The translations under genes were made by a program, and so were the position numbers. A stretch of DNA of 64,000 nt, taken from contig NZ_LR733265.1 of the NCBI RefSeq assembly GCF_902506495.1, positions 1,260,868-1,324,867 on the forward strand, read 5' to 3'. This document shows, one piece after another, positions 9,010 through 16,823 of the stretch. The notes below the pieces were generated by a model. The model made no database searches, was not told where the DNA came from, and worked only from the letters and a program-made list of their open reading frames with translations. This stretch comes from Pseudomonas sp. 8O (lineage in GTDB: Bacteria > Pseudomonadota > Gammaproteobacteria > Pseudomonadales > Pseudomonadaceae). Every line of letters begins with the position of its first letter. The stretch's first letter is position 1.

Positions 9010-9657
9010 ATGGCCAGCGAACGTCAGTATTCCCCCGTCGACCGCCTGCTGCTGCAAGCCGATGCAGCGCTGCGCACACTGCTGCCATTCAGCGGTGCGC
9101 CGGGTCGCCCATCGCCTGCCATCGTACAGAACGAGACCGAGCTGAGCAGCGAGGAGTCGCGCCACGTCGCCGGCCTGATGCGCATCAATCACACCGGAGA
9201 AGTGTGCGCCCAGGCGCTCTATCAGGGCCAGGCGCTGACCGCCAAACTCCCGGAAGTGCGCAGCGCCATGGAGCATGCGGCTGATGAGGAAATCGACCAC
9301 CTGGCCTGGTGCGAACAGCGCATTCGTGAGCTGGGCAGCCAGCCCAGTGTACTCAACCCGCTGTTCTACGGTATGTCCTTCGGCGTTGGCGCCGTTGCCG
9401 GACTGGTCAGTGATCGCGTCAGTCTGGGCTTCGTCGCCGCCACAGAAGATCAGGTGTGCAAGCATCTGGACGAGCACCTGGAGCAACTGCCCGAGCACGA
9501 CACCAAGTCACGCGCCATCCTCGAACAGATGCGCATCGACGAACAGCAGCACGCCAACAGCGCCATCGCAGCCGGCGGTGTGCGCTTCCCGGCGCCAATC
9601 AAGTTCGGCATGACCTTGCTGTCGAAGGTCATGACCAAGAGCACCTACCGCATCTGA
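9010..9657 (+). CDS. coq7: Ubiquinone biosynthesis hydroxylase Coq7
   Basis: Di-iron monooxygenase that hydroxylates 2-polyprenyl-3-methyl-6-methoxy-1,4-benzoquinol, the penultimate ring step of ubiquinone synthesis, at the inner membrane. The 215 residues include the repeated Glu and ExxH iron ligands: NHTGEVCAQ, EEIDHLAW, a Glu in EDQVCKHLDEH, and DEQQHANS. A hydrophobic patch (FGVGAVAGLVS) fits membrane association. The start ATG follows a CTGGAGG site. The gene is closed by a strong hairpin terminator. From memory many Pseudomonas have speD directly after it; here the OsmC-like gene is next. Confidence 0.95.
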   Translation: MASERQYSPVDRLLLQADAALRTLLPFSGAPGRPSPAIVQNETELSSEESRHVAGLMRINHTGEVCAQALYQGQALTAKLPEVRSAMEHAADEEIDHLAWCEQRIRELGSQPSVLNPLFYGMSFGVGAVAGLVSDRVSLGFVAATEDQVCKHLDEHLEQLPEHDTKSRAILEQMRIDEQQHANSAIAAGGVRFPAPIKFGMTLLSKVMTKSTYRI

Positions 9658-9662
9658 AACGA

Positions 9663-9690
9663 ACGAGGGCGCCAATCGGCGCCCTCGTTA
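9663..9690. terminator. Bidirectional hairpin terminator between coq7 and the OsmC-like gene
   Basis: An 11-bp perfect stem (ACGAGGGCGCC / GGCGCCCTCGT) with an AATC loop sits between two convergent genes. T-rich flanks are weak, but the position and stem strength support termination in both directions. Confidence 0.8.
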
Positions 9691-9703
9691 CTTCCAGCAA
9701 ACC

Positions 9704-10126
9704 TCAGCCCAGCTCGACGATTTCGTAATCGTGGCTGATATCCACACCGGCACGACCCAGCATGATCGAGGCCGAGCAGTACTTCTCCGCCGACAGCTCC
9801 ACCGCCCGCTTCACCTGAGCCTCTTTCAGCCCGCGGCCCTTGACCACGAAGTGCAGGTGGATCTTGGTGAACACCTTGGGCTCCTCGTCTGCGCGCTCGG
9901 CGTCGAGGAACACCTCGCAGCTTTCTATCGGCTGGCGGCCCTTGCGCAGAATGCTGACCACATCGAAGTTGCTGCAGCCACCGAGGCCGATCAGCAGCAT
10001 CTCCATCGGCCGAACACCGAGGTTACGACCACCCGCATCGGGCGGACCGTCCATCACCACGGCATGGCCACTACCGGACTCGCCGAGGAACAGAGCTTCA
10101 CCGGCCCATTGCACACGCGCTTTCAT
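9704..10126 (-). CDS. OsmC/Ohr-family peroxiredoxin-like protein
   Basis: A 140-residue OsmC-fold protein. The two family cysteines are present: Cys51 in GLGGCSNFDVV and Cys117 in EKYCSASIML. These form the thiol-peroxidase centre that reduces organic hydroperoxides, although several family members are of uncharacterised function. The ATG at 10126 begins MKARVQWAG, the usual start for this subfamily; the ORF continues upstream into non-conserved sequence. Divergent from vfr, with a 234-bp intergenic region. Confidence 0.88.
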   Translation of the reverse strand: MKARVQWAGEALFLGESGSGHAVVMDGPPDAGGRNLGVRPMEMLLIGLGGCSNFDVVSILRKGRQPIESCEVFLDAERADEEPKVFTKIHLHFVVKGRGLKEAQVKRAVELSAEKYCSASIMLGRAGVDISHDYEIVELG

Positions 10127-10360
10127 CGATATTGGCTCCCAGAGTGGAAAAGTTCGGCAGATTAGCACAGGCAGGCTGCAATCCGATGTGCGCCGAATGC
10201 GCGAAAGTTCCACGCCGTAACGTTACCCAAGTCGCAAAAAACTCCTTGGTCATAGTATGTCTGTTAAGCTGGCGTCGGAATGCTGTCACACTTGGCCGGA
10301 TAACAAATAAGAAATTGCCGTTGGACAAAGGCCTTCACTTTTCATATTCGGGACTCGGGC

Positions 10361-11005
10361 ATGGTTGCTATTACCCTTACACCAAAGATCAAGAACCTCG
10401 ACAAGCTTCTCGCACATTGTCATCGCCGTCGTTACACAGCCAAAAGCACCATCATCTACGCAGGTGATCGCTGCGAAACCCTGTTCTTCATCGTCAAGGG
10501 CTCGGTCACCATCCTGATCGAGGATGACGATGGCCGTGAAATGATCATCGCCTATCTCAACTCTGGCGACTTTTTCGGCGAGATGGGCCTGTTCGAAAAG
10601 GATGGCTCAGAGAAGGAACGCAGCGCCTGGGTTCGCGCCAAGACCGAATGCGAAGTAGCGGAAATCAGCTACGCCAAGTTCCGCGAACTGACCCAGCAAG
10701 ACCCCGAAATCCTCTTCGCCCTCGGTAGCCAGATGGCCGAGCGCCTGCGCAATACCACGCGCAAGGTCGGCGACCTGGCCTTCCTCGATGTCACTGGCCG
10801 TGTTGCGCGCACCCTGCTTGACCTGTGCAAGCAGCCGGATGCGATGACCCATCCGGATGGCATGCAAATCAAGATCACCCGTCAGGAAATCGGCCGCATC
10901 GTCGGCTGCTCCCGCGAGATGGTCGGTCGGGTACTCAAGTCGCTGGAAGAACAGGGCCTGGTACACGTCAAAGGCAAGACCATGGTGGTCTTCGGCACGC
11001 GCTGA
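10361..11005 (+). CDS. vfr: cAMP receptor protein Vfr (Crp family)
   Basis: Global cAMP-dependent transcription regulator of virulence, type IV pili and metabolism in Pseudomonas. The 214 residues match the length of P. aeruginosa Vfr. The cyclic-nucleotide pocket lies in GDFFGEMGLFEKDG and SAWVRAKT. A long dimer helix follows, then a winged helix-turn-helix at about 170-205 (ITRQEIGRIVGCSREMVGRVL). The gene is single, transcribed away from the OsmC-like gene and closed by a terminator that it shares with convergent trpC. I could not identify a convincing Vfr or sigma70 site in the upstream region. Confidence 0.96.
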   Translation: MVAITLTPKIKNLDKLLAHCHRRRYTAKSTIIYAGDRCETLFFIVKGSVTILIEDDDGREMIIAYLNSGDFFGEMGLFEKDGSEKERSAWVRAKTECEVAEISYAKFRELTQQDPEILFALGSQMAERLRNTTRKVGDLAFLDVTGRVARTLLDLCKQPDAMTHPDGMQIKITRQEIGRIVGCSREMVGRVLKSLEEQGLVHVKGKTMVVFGTR

Positions 11006-11016
11006 ACCAGCCTCCA

Positions 11017-11048
11017 TAAAAAAGCCGGCTTGATTGCCGGCTTTTTTA
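11017..11048. terminator. Bidirectional rho-independent terminator, vfr/trpC
   Basis: A-tract, stem GCCGGC, loop TTGATT, stem GCCGGC and a T-tract: AAAAAAGCCGGC pairs with GCCGGCTTTTTT. The symmetry allows it to stop both vfr on the plus strand and the trp operon on the minus strand. Confidence 0.92.
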
Positions 11049-11054
11049 TGCGTC

Positions 11055-11894
11055 TTACTCAGGATCGTTGCCGATGACAGCCGGCCGGCCGCGTTCGGGA
11101 AAGAACAAGCGCTGCAATTCGCTGCCCGGACTTTCCGCACGCATGAAGGCTTCACCGACCAGGAAGGCATAAACCTGGTTGATCTCCATAAGCTCGACAT
11201 CGGCGCGATTGAGAATGCCGCTTTCGGTCACCACCAGACGATCACGCGGAATACGCGGCAGCAGGTCGAGGGTGGTTTCCAGGCTGACATCGAAGGTGTG
11301 CAGGTTGCGATTGTTGATACCCACCAGTGGCGTATCCAACGTCTTCAACGCACGCTCCAGTTCGTCGCCGTCATGCACCTCGACCAGCACGTCGAGACCG
11401 ACGTCCTTGGCCACCGAGGCCAGCTCGGCCATGCGTACGTCATCCAGACAGGACACGATCAACAGCACGCAGTCGGCGCCCAGTGCACGCGCTTCGACGA
11501 TCTGGTACGGATCGACCATGAAGTCCTTGCGGATCACCGGCAGCGCGCAGGCGGTGCGCGCCTGCTGCAGGTACTGATCGGCGCCCTGGAAGAAATCGAT
11601 ATCGGTCAACACCGACAGGCAGGTGGCGCCGCCCGCTTCGTAGCTACGGGCGATATCCGCCGGTACGAAGTCGGCGCGCAGCACGCCCTTGCTCGGCGAG
11701 GCCTTCTTGATCTCGGCGATCACGGCCGGTTGCTTGCGCGCCGCCTGCTCGAGCAGCGCGCGGGCGAAGCCACGCGGTGCGTCGGCACTGCGCGCAGCAG
11801 CCTCGATCTCGGCCAGGCTGACCTGAGCGCGACGTGCCGCGACTTCCTCGAACTTACGGGCGACGATCTTCTCCAGTACGGTTGGCACGCTCAC
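11055..11894 (-). CDS. trpC: Indole-3-glycerol-phosphate synthase
   Basis: Closes the indole ring in tryptophan synthesis, converting CdRP to indole-3-glycerol phosphate. The 279-residue TIM barrel contains the phosphate/catalytic segments AEIKKASPSKG, IRKDFMVDPYQI, LVEVHD, GINNRNLHTF and VTESGI. It starts at a GTG overlapping the trpD stop as GTGA, indicating coupled translation. It is monofunctional, without a fused TrpF. Last gene of the trpE-trpG-trpD-trpC run, ending just before the terminator shared with vfr. Confidence 0.97.
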   Translation of the reverse strand: MSVPTVLEKIVARKFEEVAARRAQVSLAEIEAAARSADAPRGFARALLEQAARKQPAVIAEIKKASPSKGVLRADFVPADIARSYEAGGATCLSVLTDIDFFQGADQYLQQARTACALPVIRKDFMVDPYQIVEARALGADCVLLIVSCLDDVRMAELASVAKDVGLDVLVEVHDGDELERALKTLDTPLVGINNRNLHTFDVSLETTLDLLPRIPRDRLVVTESGILNRADVELMEINQVYAFLVGEAFMRAESPGSELQRLFFPERGRPAVIGNDPE

Positions 11895-12937
11895 CCTTCG
11901 TTCTCCTGTTTGAATACTGCGGTAAAGGACACCAGCTCTTCCAGCTTCTCGCGCGCCAGGCCGGTGTGCAGGGCGTCATGCGCCAGTTGCATACCTTCGC
12001 GCAGGCTGCTGGCATGGTCAGCAGCATAGAGCGCCGCGCCAGCGTTGAGCACAATCATGTCGGCGGCCTTCTGGCCATTGTCAGTCTTGCGCCGGCCGAG
12101 GGCATCGTGGATCAGCGCCAGCGACTGCTCGGCGTTGTCGACGGTCAGGCCGATCAGGCTCTGACTCTTGATGCCGAAATCCTCGGGCTGGATGCGGTAC
12201 TCGCTGACCGCGCCATTCTTGAGTTCGGCAATGAAGGTTGGCGCGGCCAGGCTGATTTCGTCCAACCCATCCTGCGCGTGCACCACCAGTACGTGCTCGC
12301 TACCCAGGCGCTGCAGCACTTCGGCCATCGGCCGGCACAGCGCCTGGCTGAATACACCGATGACCTGATGCTTGGCACCTGCCGGGTTGGTCATCGGGCC
12401 AAGCATGTTGAAGAGGGTACGCAACGCCAGCTCGCGGCGCGGGCCGATGGCGTGCTTCATCGCCCCGTGATGAGACGGCGCGAACATGAAACCGACGCCC
12501 ACGCTCTCGACACAGCGCGCCACTTGCTCGGGCTTGAGCCCCAGGTAGACGCCGGCGGCTTCGAGCAGATCGGCGCTGCCACTCTTGCCGGAGACCGCGC
12601 GGTTGCCGTGCTTGGCCACCTTGCCGCCGGCTGCCGCGACGACGAAGGCTGCCGCGGTGGAGACGTTGAAAATGTTCATGCCGTCGCCACCAGTGCCGCA
12701 GGTATCGACCAGCCGCTCGGCATCGATGACCACGGGCGCGGCCAGCTCACGCATGACGCTGGCGGCGCCGACGATCTCGTCGATGGTCTCGCTCTTCATG
12801 CGCATGCCCATAAGGAAGGCGCCGACCTGCGCGTCGGTGCACTGGCCGGTCATGATCTCGCGCATCACCGCCTGCATTTCCTCGGTGGTCAGATCGAGCT
12901 GGGCGACGATGCGGCCCAGAGCTTCCTTGATATTCAT
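11891..12937 (-). CDS. trpD: Anthranilate phosphoribosyltransferase
   Basis: Transfers phosphoribose from PRPP to anthranilate, the second step of the tryptophan branch. The 348 residues include the PRPP-binding glycine motif CGTGGDGMNIFNVST and the KHGNRAVSGKSGSADLLEA segment typical of the family. Its ATG overlaps the trpG stop and its stop overlaps the trpC start, each by 4 bp, so trpG-trpD-trpC form a tightly coupled unit. Confidence 0.97.
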   Translation of the reverse strand: MNIKEALGRIVAQLDLTTEEMQAVMREIMTGQCTDAQVGAFLMGMRMKSETIDEIVGAASVMRELAAPVVIDAERLVDTCGTGGDGMNIFNVSTAAAFVVAAAGGKVAKHGNRAVSGKSGSADLLEAAGVYLGLKPEQVARCVESVGVGFMFAPSHHGAMKHAIGPRRELALRTLFNMLGPMTNPAGAKHQVIGVFSQALCRPMAEVLQRLGSEHVLVVHAQDGLDEISLAAPTFIAELKNGAVSEYRIQPEDFGIKSQSLIGLTVDNAEQSLALIHDALGRRKTDNGQKAADMIVLNAGAALYAADHASSLREGMQLAHDALHTGLAREKLEELVSFTAVFKQENEG

Positions 12938-13530
12938 GCGCGCACGCCTCCGGTCTGCTTGAGGAAGTTGGCGAACAGTTCGTGACCCTGCTCGGTGAGG
13001 ATGGATTCGGGATGGAACTGCACGCCCTCGATGTTCAGAGTCTTGTGGCGCAGGCCCATGATCTCGTCGACCGAGCCGTCTTCATGCTGGGTCCAGGCGG
13101 TGATTTCCAGGCAATCCGGCAGGGTTTCACGCTTGACCACCAGGGAATGATAGCGGGTCACGGTGAGCGGGTTGTTGAGGCCGGCGAACACGCCCTTGTC
13201 CTCATGGAATACCGGGCTGGTCTTGCCATGCATCACCTGGCGCGCACGCACCACATCACCGCCGTAGGCCTGGCCGATGCTCTGGTGGCCGAGACAAACA
13301 CCCAGGATCGGCAGCTTGCCGGCGAAATGCAGGATGGACTCGATGGACACACCGGCCTCGGTAGGCGTGCAAGGGCCGGGCGAGACGACGATGCGCTCGG
13401 GCTGCAGAGCCTCGATCTCGGCGATGGTCAGTTCATCGTTGCGGATCACGTGCACGTCGGCACCCAGCTCGCCCAGGTACTGCACGACGTTGTAGGTGAA
13501 GGAGTCGTAGTTGTCGATCATCAAAAGCAT
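12934..13530 (-). CDS. trpG: Anthranilate synthase glutamine amidotransferase subunit
   Basis: Class I glutamine amidotransferase subunit that supplies ammonia to TrpE. The 198 residues contain the nucleophile Cys in GVCLGHQSIGQAYGG and the catalytic His-Glu in VQFHPESIL. The ATG at 13530 begins MLLMIDNYDSFTYN, the standard family start. Only 13 bp separate it from the trpE stop. In P. aeruginosa PAO1 the R/F-pyocin cluster sits between trpE and trpG (recalled); here nothing is inserted. Confidence 0.97.
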   Translation of the reverse strand: MLLMIDNYDSFTYNVVQYLGELGADVHVIRNDELTIAEIEALQPERIVVSPGPCTPTEAGVSIESILHFAGKLPILGVCLGHQSIGQAYGGDVVRARQVMHGKTSPVFHEDKGVFAGLNNPLTVTRYHSLVVKRETLPDCLEITAWTQHEDGSVDEIMGLRHKTLNIEGVQFHPESILTEQGHELFANFLKQTGGVRA

Positions 13531-13543
13531 GGTACGGCTCCTC

Positions 13544-15034
13544 TTATTCCTGGGCCTGGACGGCAGTCTGTTCGGCGAGCGCGACGGCACGGAACATGGC
13601 GCGGCGCTTGTTCAGGGTTTCTTCCCACTCCAGCGCGGGCACCGAGTCGGCAACGATGCCGGCGCCGGCCTGCACGTGCAGCTCAAAGTCCTTGATCACC
13701 GCAGTCCGAATCGCAATCGCGGTGTCCATGTTGCCGTTCCAGGCGTAGTAACCGACCGCACCGCCGTAGACGCCGCGCTTGACCGGCTCCAGCTCGTCGA
13801 TAATTTCCATGGCGCGGATCTTCGGCGCACCGGACAGGGTGCCGGCTGGCAGGATGGCCCGGAGCGCGTCCATCGAAGTCAGGCCCTTCTTCAGCTCGCC
13901 AGTGACGTTGGAAACGATGTGCATGACGTTGGAATAACGCTCGATGACCATCTTCTCGGTGAGTTTCACCGAACCGATTTCCGAGACGCGCCCGGTGTCG
14001 TTGCGGCCCAGATCGATCAGCATCAGGTGCTCGGCGACTTCCTTGGCATCGGCCAGCAGGTCTTCTTCCAGCGCCAGATCGGCCTCTTCGGTGGCGCCAC
14101 GCGGGCGGGTGCCGGCGATGGGCCGCACGGTGACCAGGTTGTCCTCGACACGCACCAGCACCTCGGGCGACGAACCCACCACATGGAAATCGCCGAAGTT
14201 GAAGAAGTACATGTAAGGCGTCGGATTGATGCAACGCAGCGCGCGGTACAGGTCGATGGGCGCCGCCTTGAACGGAATCGACATGCGCTGGGAAATCACC
14301 ACCTGCATGCAGTCGCCCGCCAGGATGTAATCCTTGATGGCGCTGACCGAGCGTTCGTAATCCTCGCGACTGAAGCTGGAGCGGAACGCGGGCTCCTCGC
14401 CCGCAGGCTTGTTCAGATCCACCCCCAGACGCGGGGTGAACGGCTGACGCAGCTTGTGCAGGATTTCCTGCAGTTGCGCCTGGCCACGTTCGAAGGCCTG
14501 CGCCTCAGCCGGGTCGGCCAGCACGATGGCGTGCATCTTGCCCGCCAGGTTGTCGAACACCACCACGGCATCGGAGACATTGAGCAGGATGTCCGGCGTG
14601 CCCAGCACATCGGGGTTCACCCCGGCAGCCAGCTTGGGCTCCACGTATCGCACACTGTCGTAGGCGAAGTAGCCGACCAGCCCGCCATTGAAGCGCGGCA
14701 GCCCGGCGATGGTCGGCACCTTGTAGCGCGCCTTGAACTGCTCGACGAAGGCCAGCGGATCGGCGCACTCATGACGCTCGACCTCGACGCCGTCGGTGGT
14801 GATCACCACCTCATGACCGTGCACACGCAGCACGGTGCGCGCCGGCAGGCCGATGATCGAGTAGCGGCCCCACTTTTCGCCGCCCTGCACAGACTCCAGC
14901 AGGTAGGAATTGGGCGCATCGGCCAGTTTCAGGTAGATCGACAGCGGGGTATCGAAGTCAGCGATGGTTTCGCAGGCAAGCGGAATGCGGTTGTAGCCTT
15001 CAGCGGCTAAACGCAGGAATTCTTCATGGGTCAT
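13544..15034 (-). CDS. trpE: Anthranilate synthase component I
   Basis: Converts chorismate to anthranilate with TrpG, the committed and feedback-inhibited step. The 496 residues carry the N-terminal LLES motif (NSYLLESVQGGEKWGRYS) used for tryptophan inhibition. The chorismate-binding C-terminal half includes GTRPRGA, LIDLGRNDTGRV, SNVTGEL and GTLSGAPKIRAMEI. The ATG at 15034 (MTHEEFLRLAAEGYNRIPL) matches the usual start and has a GAGG site 6 nt upstream. A tryptophan-containing leader peptide lies 67 bp upstream, which implies attenuation control of the whole trpE-G-D-C run. Confidence 0.97.
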   Translation of the reverse strand: MTHEEFLRLAAEGYNRIPLACETIADFDTPLSIYLKLADAPNSYLLESVQGGEKWGRYSIIGLPARTVLRVHGHEVVITTDGVEVERHECADPLAFVEQFKARYKVPTIAGLPRFNGGLVGYFAYDSVRYVEPKLAAGVNPDVLGTPDILLNVSDAVVVFDNLAGKMHAIVLADPAEAQAFERGQAQLQEILHKLRQPFTPRLGVDLNKPAGEEPAFRSSFSREDYERSVSAIKDYILAGDCMQVVISQRMSIPFKAAPIDLYRALRCINPTPYMYFFNFGDFHVVGSSPEVLVRVEDNLVTVRPIAGTRPRGATEEADLALEEDLLADAKEVAEHLMLIDLGRNDTGRVSEIGSVKLTEKMVIERYSNVMHIVSNVTGELKKGLTSMDALRAILPAGTLSGAPKIRAMEIIDELEPVKRGVYGGAVGYYAWNGNMDTAIAIRTAVIKDFELHVQAGAGIVADSVPALEWEETLNKRRAMFRAVALAEQTAVQAQE

Positions 15035-15101
15035 GATCAGCCTCATGGCTCGGGGTAAACGGTCGGGTGCAAACGGGCCGCGCGGCGGCGGCAGGACGAG
15101 A

Positions 15102-15146
15102 TCAGGCGCGCCAGCGCCAACGGGCCAGAGCCTTGATCACTTTCAT
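15102..15146 (-). CDS. trpL: trp leader peptide (MKVIKALARWRWRA)
   Basis: A 14-codon ORF ending 67 bp before the trpE start encodes MKVIKALARWRWRA. It has two Trp codons at positions 10 and 12 just before the stop, the hallmark of a transcription attenuator. Attenuation of trpE has been described for Pseudomonas putida. The ribosome site is weak. I could not identify the alternative hairpins with confidence, although the following stretch is very GC-rich. It is too short for routine gene finding. Confidence 0.7.
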   Translation of the reverse strand: MKVIKALARWRWRA

Positions 15147-15208
15147 CCAGAGTTTGCAGCTAACCACCACGGTGCGATCTCGACAGGCGGGGAATGGGGA
15201 GAGCGGCC

Positions 15209-15237
15209 AAGGTAGCGCAGCCGCTCAGGCTAAGCAA
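15209..15237 (-). promoter_or_regulatory. Candidate sigma70 promoter of trpL-trpE
   Basis: On the minus strand, TTGCTT and TACCTT lie 17 bp apart, about 63 bp upstream of the leader-peptide ATG. Each box matches the consensus in only half its positions, so this is a plausible but weak prediction supported mainly by spacing and position. Confidence 0.4.
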
Positions 15238-15240
15238 CCC

Positions 15241-15296
15241 GTAGGAGCCCGCTTGCGGGCGATCAACCGAATCATCGCCCGCAAGCGGGCTCCTAC
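15241..15296. repeat. REP-type palindrome
   Basis: Two 23-bp perfect inverted arms, beginning GTAGGAGCCCGCTTGCGGGC, separated by 10 bp. It lies between trpE and gph. It belongs to the abundant Pseudomonas repeated extragenic palindrome type and may form a hairpin that stops upstream transcription. Confidence 0.88.
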
Positions 15297-15308
15297 GCAC
15301 AAATGCAA

Positions 15309-15989
15309 TTACAGCAGCTCGGCCAGGCTATCGACCACCAGACTCGGCCGCTCCTCGGCAATCGGCCGGCCGTGATTGTAGCCGTAACTCACGGCGACGC
15401 AGGGCACCGCGGCAGCGCGCGCGGCCAGCACGTCGTTACGCGAGTCGCCGACGAACAACGATTGCGCCGCCTCGACCCCGGCCAGGCGCATCACCTGCAG
15501 CAGCGCAGCCGGGTCGGGTTTCTGCTGCGCCAGGGTATCGCCGCCGATGATCCAGCGGAAATAGCCGCCCAGGCCGACCTGCTCCAGCAACGGCGCGACG
15601 AAGCGCTCCGGTTTGTTGGTCACTACGGCGAGCTCGACGGCCGCCGTGCTCAGCGCTTCGAGCAACTCGTGCACGCCGGGATACAACGCGGTCAGGTGAT
15701 GACAGTCGGCATAGATATCAAGAAAGCGCGCCAGCGCCTGCTCGGTTTCAGCCTCGCCCACAGCTGCATGATCCAGGCCGCCAGCCAGGGCGCGGCGCAC
15801 CAGCACCCGCGCGCCGTTGCCGACCCAGTCACGCACCTTTTCAACGCCAGCCGGCGGGCGACCCAGCTCGATCAGCATGCGGTCGACCGCCTCGGCCAGA
15901 TCCGGCACCGAGTCGATCAGGGTGCCGTCCAGGTCGAACATCACCAGGCGCGGCAGCTCACCGCCGCACAATGCGCGCAGCGGTTTCAT
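15309..15989 (-). CDS. gph: Phosphoglycolate phosphatase
   Basis: HAD-family phosphatase that removes 2-phosphoglycolate formed during repair of oxidised DNA ends. The 226 residues carry HAD motif I FDLDGTLIDS with the nucleophile Asp, motif II VVTNKP, the conserved Lys in GGDTLAQQKPDP, and motif IV FVGDSRNDV. The ATG overlaps the rpe stop as ATGA. The rpe-gph-trpE order is common in gammaproteobacteria. Confidence 0.93.
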   Translation of the reverse strand: MKPLRALCGGELPRLVMFDLDGTLIDSVPDLAEAVDRMLIELGRPPAGVEKVRDWVGNGARVLVRRALAGGLDHAAVGEAETEQALARFLDIYADCHHLTALYPGVHELLEALSTAAVELAVVTNKPERFVAPLLEQVGLGGYFRWIIGGDTLAQQKPDPAALLQVMRLAGVEAAQSLFVGDSRNDVLAARAAAVPCVAVSYGYNHGRPIAEERPSLVVDSLAELL

Positions 15990-16660
15990 CCACGCACCAC
16001 GGCCAGCTCGGCGCGCATGGCGTCGATCACCGCCTTGTAGTCCGGCTGGTTGAAGATTGCCGAACCGGCGACGAAGGTGTCCGCACCCGCCTCGGCGATC
16101 TCGCGAATGTTCTGCACGTTGACGCCGCCGTCGATCTCCAGGCGGATCTCGCGGCCACTGGCATCGATCAGCGCACGGGCCTCACGCAGCTTGTCGAGGG
16201 TGCCGGGGATGAACTTCTGCCCGCCGAAACCGGGGTTGACGCTCATCAAGAGGATCATGTCGACCTTGTCCATCACGTACTTGAGCACGTCCAGCGGGGT
16301 GGCTGGGTTGAACACCAGGCCGGCCTTGGCGCCGCCAGCCTTGATCAGCTGCAGGGAACGGTCGATATGCTCGGAGGCTTCCGGGTGGAAAGTGATGTAG
16401 GAAGCGCCCGCCTCGATGAAGTCACCGATGATGCGATCCACCGGCTTGACCATCAGGTGCGCGTCGATCGGCGCAGTAATGCCGTACTTGCGCAGCGCCG
16501 AGCAGACCATCGGGCCGATGGTCAGGTTGGGCACGTAGTGGTTGTCCATGACATCGAAGTGGACGATGTCCGCCCCGGCGGCGAGTACGTTGTCCACTTC
16601 CTCACCCAGGCGGGCGAAGTCGGCGGAAAGGATCGACGGGGCGATGGCGAAGGGTTGCAT
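15986..16660 (-). CDS. rpe: Ribulose-phosphate 3-epimerase
   Basis: Interconverts ribulose-5-phosphate and xylulose-5-phosphate in the pentose phosphate pathway. The 224-residue TIM barrel shows the family signatures: SILSADFARLGEE, VHFDVMDNHYVPNLTIG, AHLMV, SVNPGFGGQKFIP and DGGVN. Metal-binding His and Asp residues lie in HFDVMD and AHLMV. The downstream gph start overlaps its stop. In PAO1 the agt transporter lies next to rpe (recalled); here a four-gene catabolic block intervenes. Confidence 0.96.
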   Translation of the reverse strand: MQPFAIAPSILSADFARLGEEVDNVLAAGADIVHFDVMDNHYVPNLTIGPMVCSALRKYGITAPIDAHLMVKPVDRIIGDFIEAGASYITFHPEASEHIDRSLQLIKAGGAKAGLVFNPATPLDVLKYVMDKVDMILLMSVNPGFGGQKFIPGTLDKLREARALIDASGREIRLEIDGGVNVQNIREIAEAGADTFVAGSAIFNQPDYKAVIDAMRAELAVVRG

Positions 16661-16739
16661 GGCGCACCTCTGAGTGCTGGATCACGGTGACGCGCATTGT
16701 AACGGCTGTGGCGCCCTTGATCGACAAGCGCAGGAGACA

Positions 16740-16808
16740 GTGGGAGGCGCTTCAGCGGCGAGCTTCTGGCTTTTGTGCCAAGCCAATCGCGACTGAAGTC
16801 CCTCCCAC
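16740..16808. repeat. REP-type imperfect palindrome
   Basis: GTGGGAGG...TTCAG...CGGCGA is mirrored by TCGCGACTGAAGTCCCTCCCAC with a few mismatches. It sits between the end of the dehydrogenase gene and rpe, where it may serve as a hairpin at the end of the upstream transcript. Confidence 0.75.
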
Positions 16809-16823
16809 CGTGAGCCGCCTGCC

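Noticed and set aside
10321..10348. TTGGAC-N16-CATATT as a vfr promoter
   Set aside because: The transcript would start a few bases before the ATG and exclude the ribosome site; no better promoter was seen.
15241..15296. REP palindromes as a CRISPR array or attenuator
   Set aside because: Single inverted pairs without regular direct repeats and spacers; the element lies upstream of the trpE promoter, so it cannot be the trp attenuator.
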